Below, piece by piece: positions 6,399 through 6,495 of a stretch of 6,495 nucleotides of DNA; positions within the stretch are counted from its first letter, which is position 1, and each line of letters opens with the position of its first letter. The notes under the pieces were generated by a model, which did no database searches, was not told the origin of the DNA, and saw only the letters and a program-made list of their open reading frames with translations. The translations under genes were made by a program, and so were the position numbers. The stretch lies in the NCBI GenBank assembly GCA_964402115.1, contig CAYOBW010000364.1, forward strand, positions 1 through 6,495. The letters are read 5' to 3'. The DNA is from CAYOBW01 sp964402115. GTDB taxonomy: Bacteria; Verrucomicrobiota; Kiritimatiellia; UBA8416; CAYOBW01.

Positions 6399-6495
6399 CG
6401 GATCGGGCGAGAGACACCGTCGTCAGCCGCGGATTCGGGAGAGCCAGGGCAAACGCATCTCATCCCTCGAACTTCTGCCGCTGAAAAGAACGCGT

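Larger units (their letters stand above)
6284..6495 (+). other. 3' flank without convincing gene
   Basis: These 212 bases follow the fusion gene. A GTG-started frame of 63 codons (6293-6484) runs through it, but it has no ribosome binding site, low-complexity Arg/Ala/Pro-rich content and no recognisable motif, so I do not call it. The stretch from about 6350 is less GC-skewed and contains short A/G-rich repeat-like words. Confidence 0.5.

Noticed and set aside
6293..6484. 63-codon GTG-started frame after the fusion gene
   Set aside because: No ribosome binding site, no motif, starts inside a hairpin loop, and composition resembles translated non-coding DNA.

Overview
The window is GC-rich bacterial DNA. 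It holds one tRNA gene followed by three protein genes, all on the + strand and all predicted to be exported. No ribosomal, phage, transposon or CRISPR sequence is visible. The domain types (a GH116/DUF608 glycosidase with an inserted lectin-like module, divergent secreted nucleoside-hydrolase-fold proteins, and a metallophosphoesterase of the 'LPDT' kind) resemble what I know from Planctomycetota, Verrucomicrobiota and Kiritimatiellota (PVC superphylum). This phylum placement is an inference from protein style only; no marker gene is present.

Layout. Positions 1-74 are tRNA-Gln(CUG), with the CCA end encoded. After a gap of 97 bases comes a GH116-family exported glycosidase (172-3189, 1005 aa) with a strong Shine-Dalgarno. 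A 110-base gap (3190-3299) carries a small hairpin and a weak promoter candidate. Next is a two-gene unit: an exported nucleoside-hydrolase-like protein (3300-4421, 373 aa), overlapping by ATGA with a second exported protein (4418-6283, 621 aa). The latter joins a nucleoside-hydrolase-like domain to a calcineurin-like metallophosphoesterase domain. The last 212 bases (6284-6495) hold a small hairpin just after the stop and a short imperfect repeat, with no convincing gene.

How the parts may work together. All three proteins have signal peptides, so they should act in the periplasm or outside the cell. The second and third genes are almost certainly co-translated. The simplest reading is scavenging of sugar-linked compounds: the GH116 enzyme would cut beta-glycosides, and the two hydrolase-fold proteins would cut N-glycosidic (ribosyl-like) bonds. 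In the fusion protein, the phosphoesterase domain could remove phosphate before the glycosidic bond is cut. This pathway is a hypothesis; the substrates cannot be read from the sequence. The points most worth attention are the hydrolase-phosphoesterase fusion, the apparent loss of a C-terminal metal-ligand Asp in its partner, and the large inserted module in the GH116 protein.
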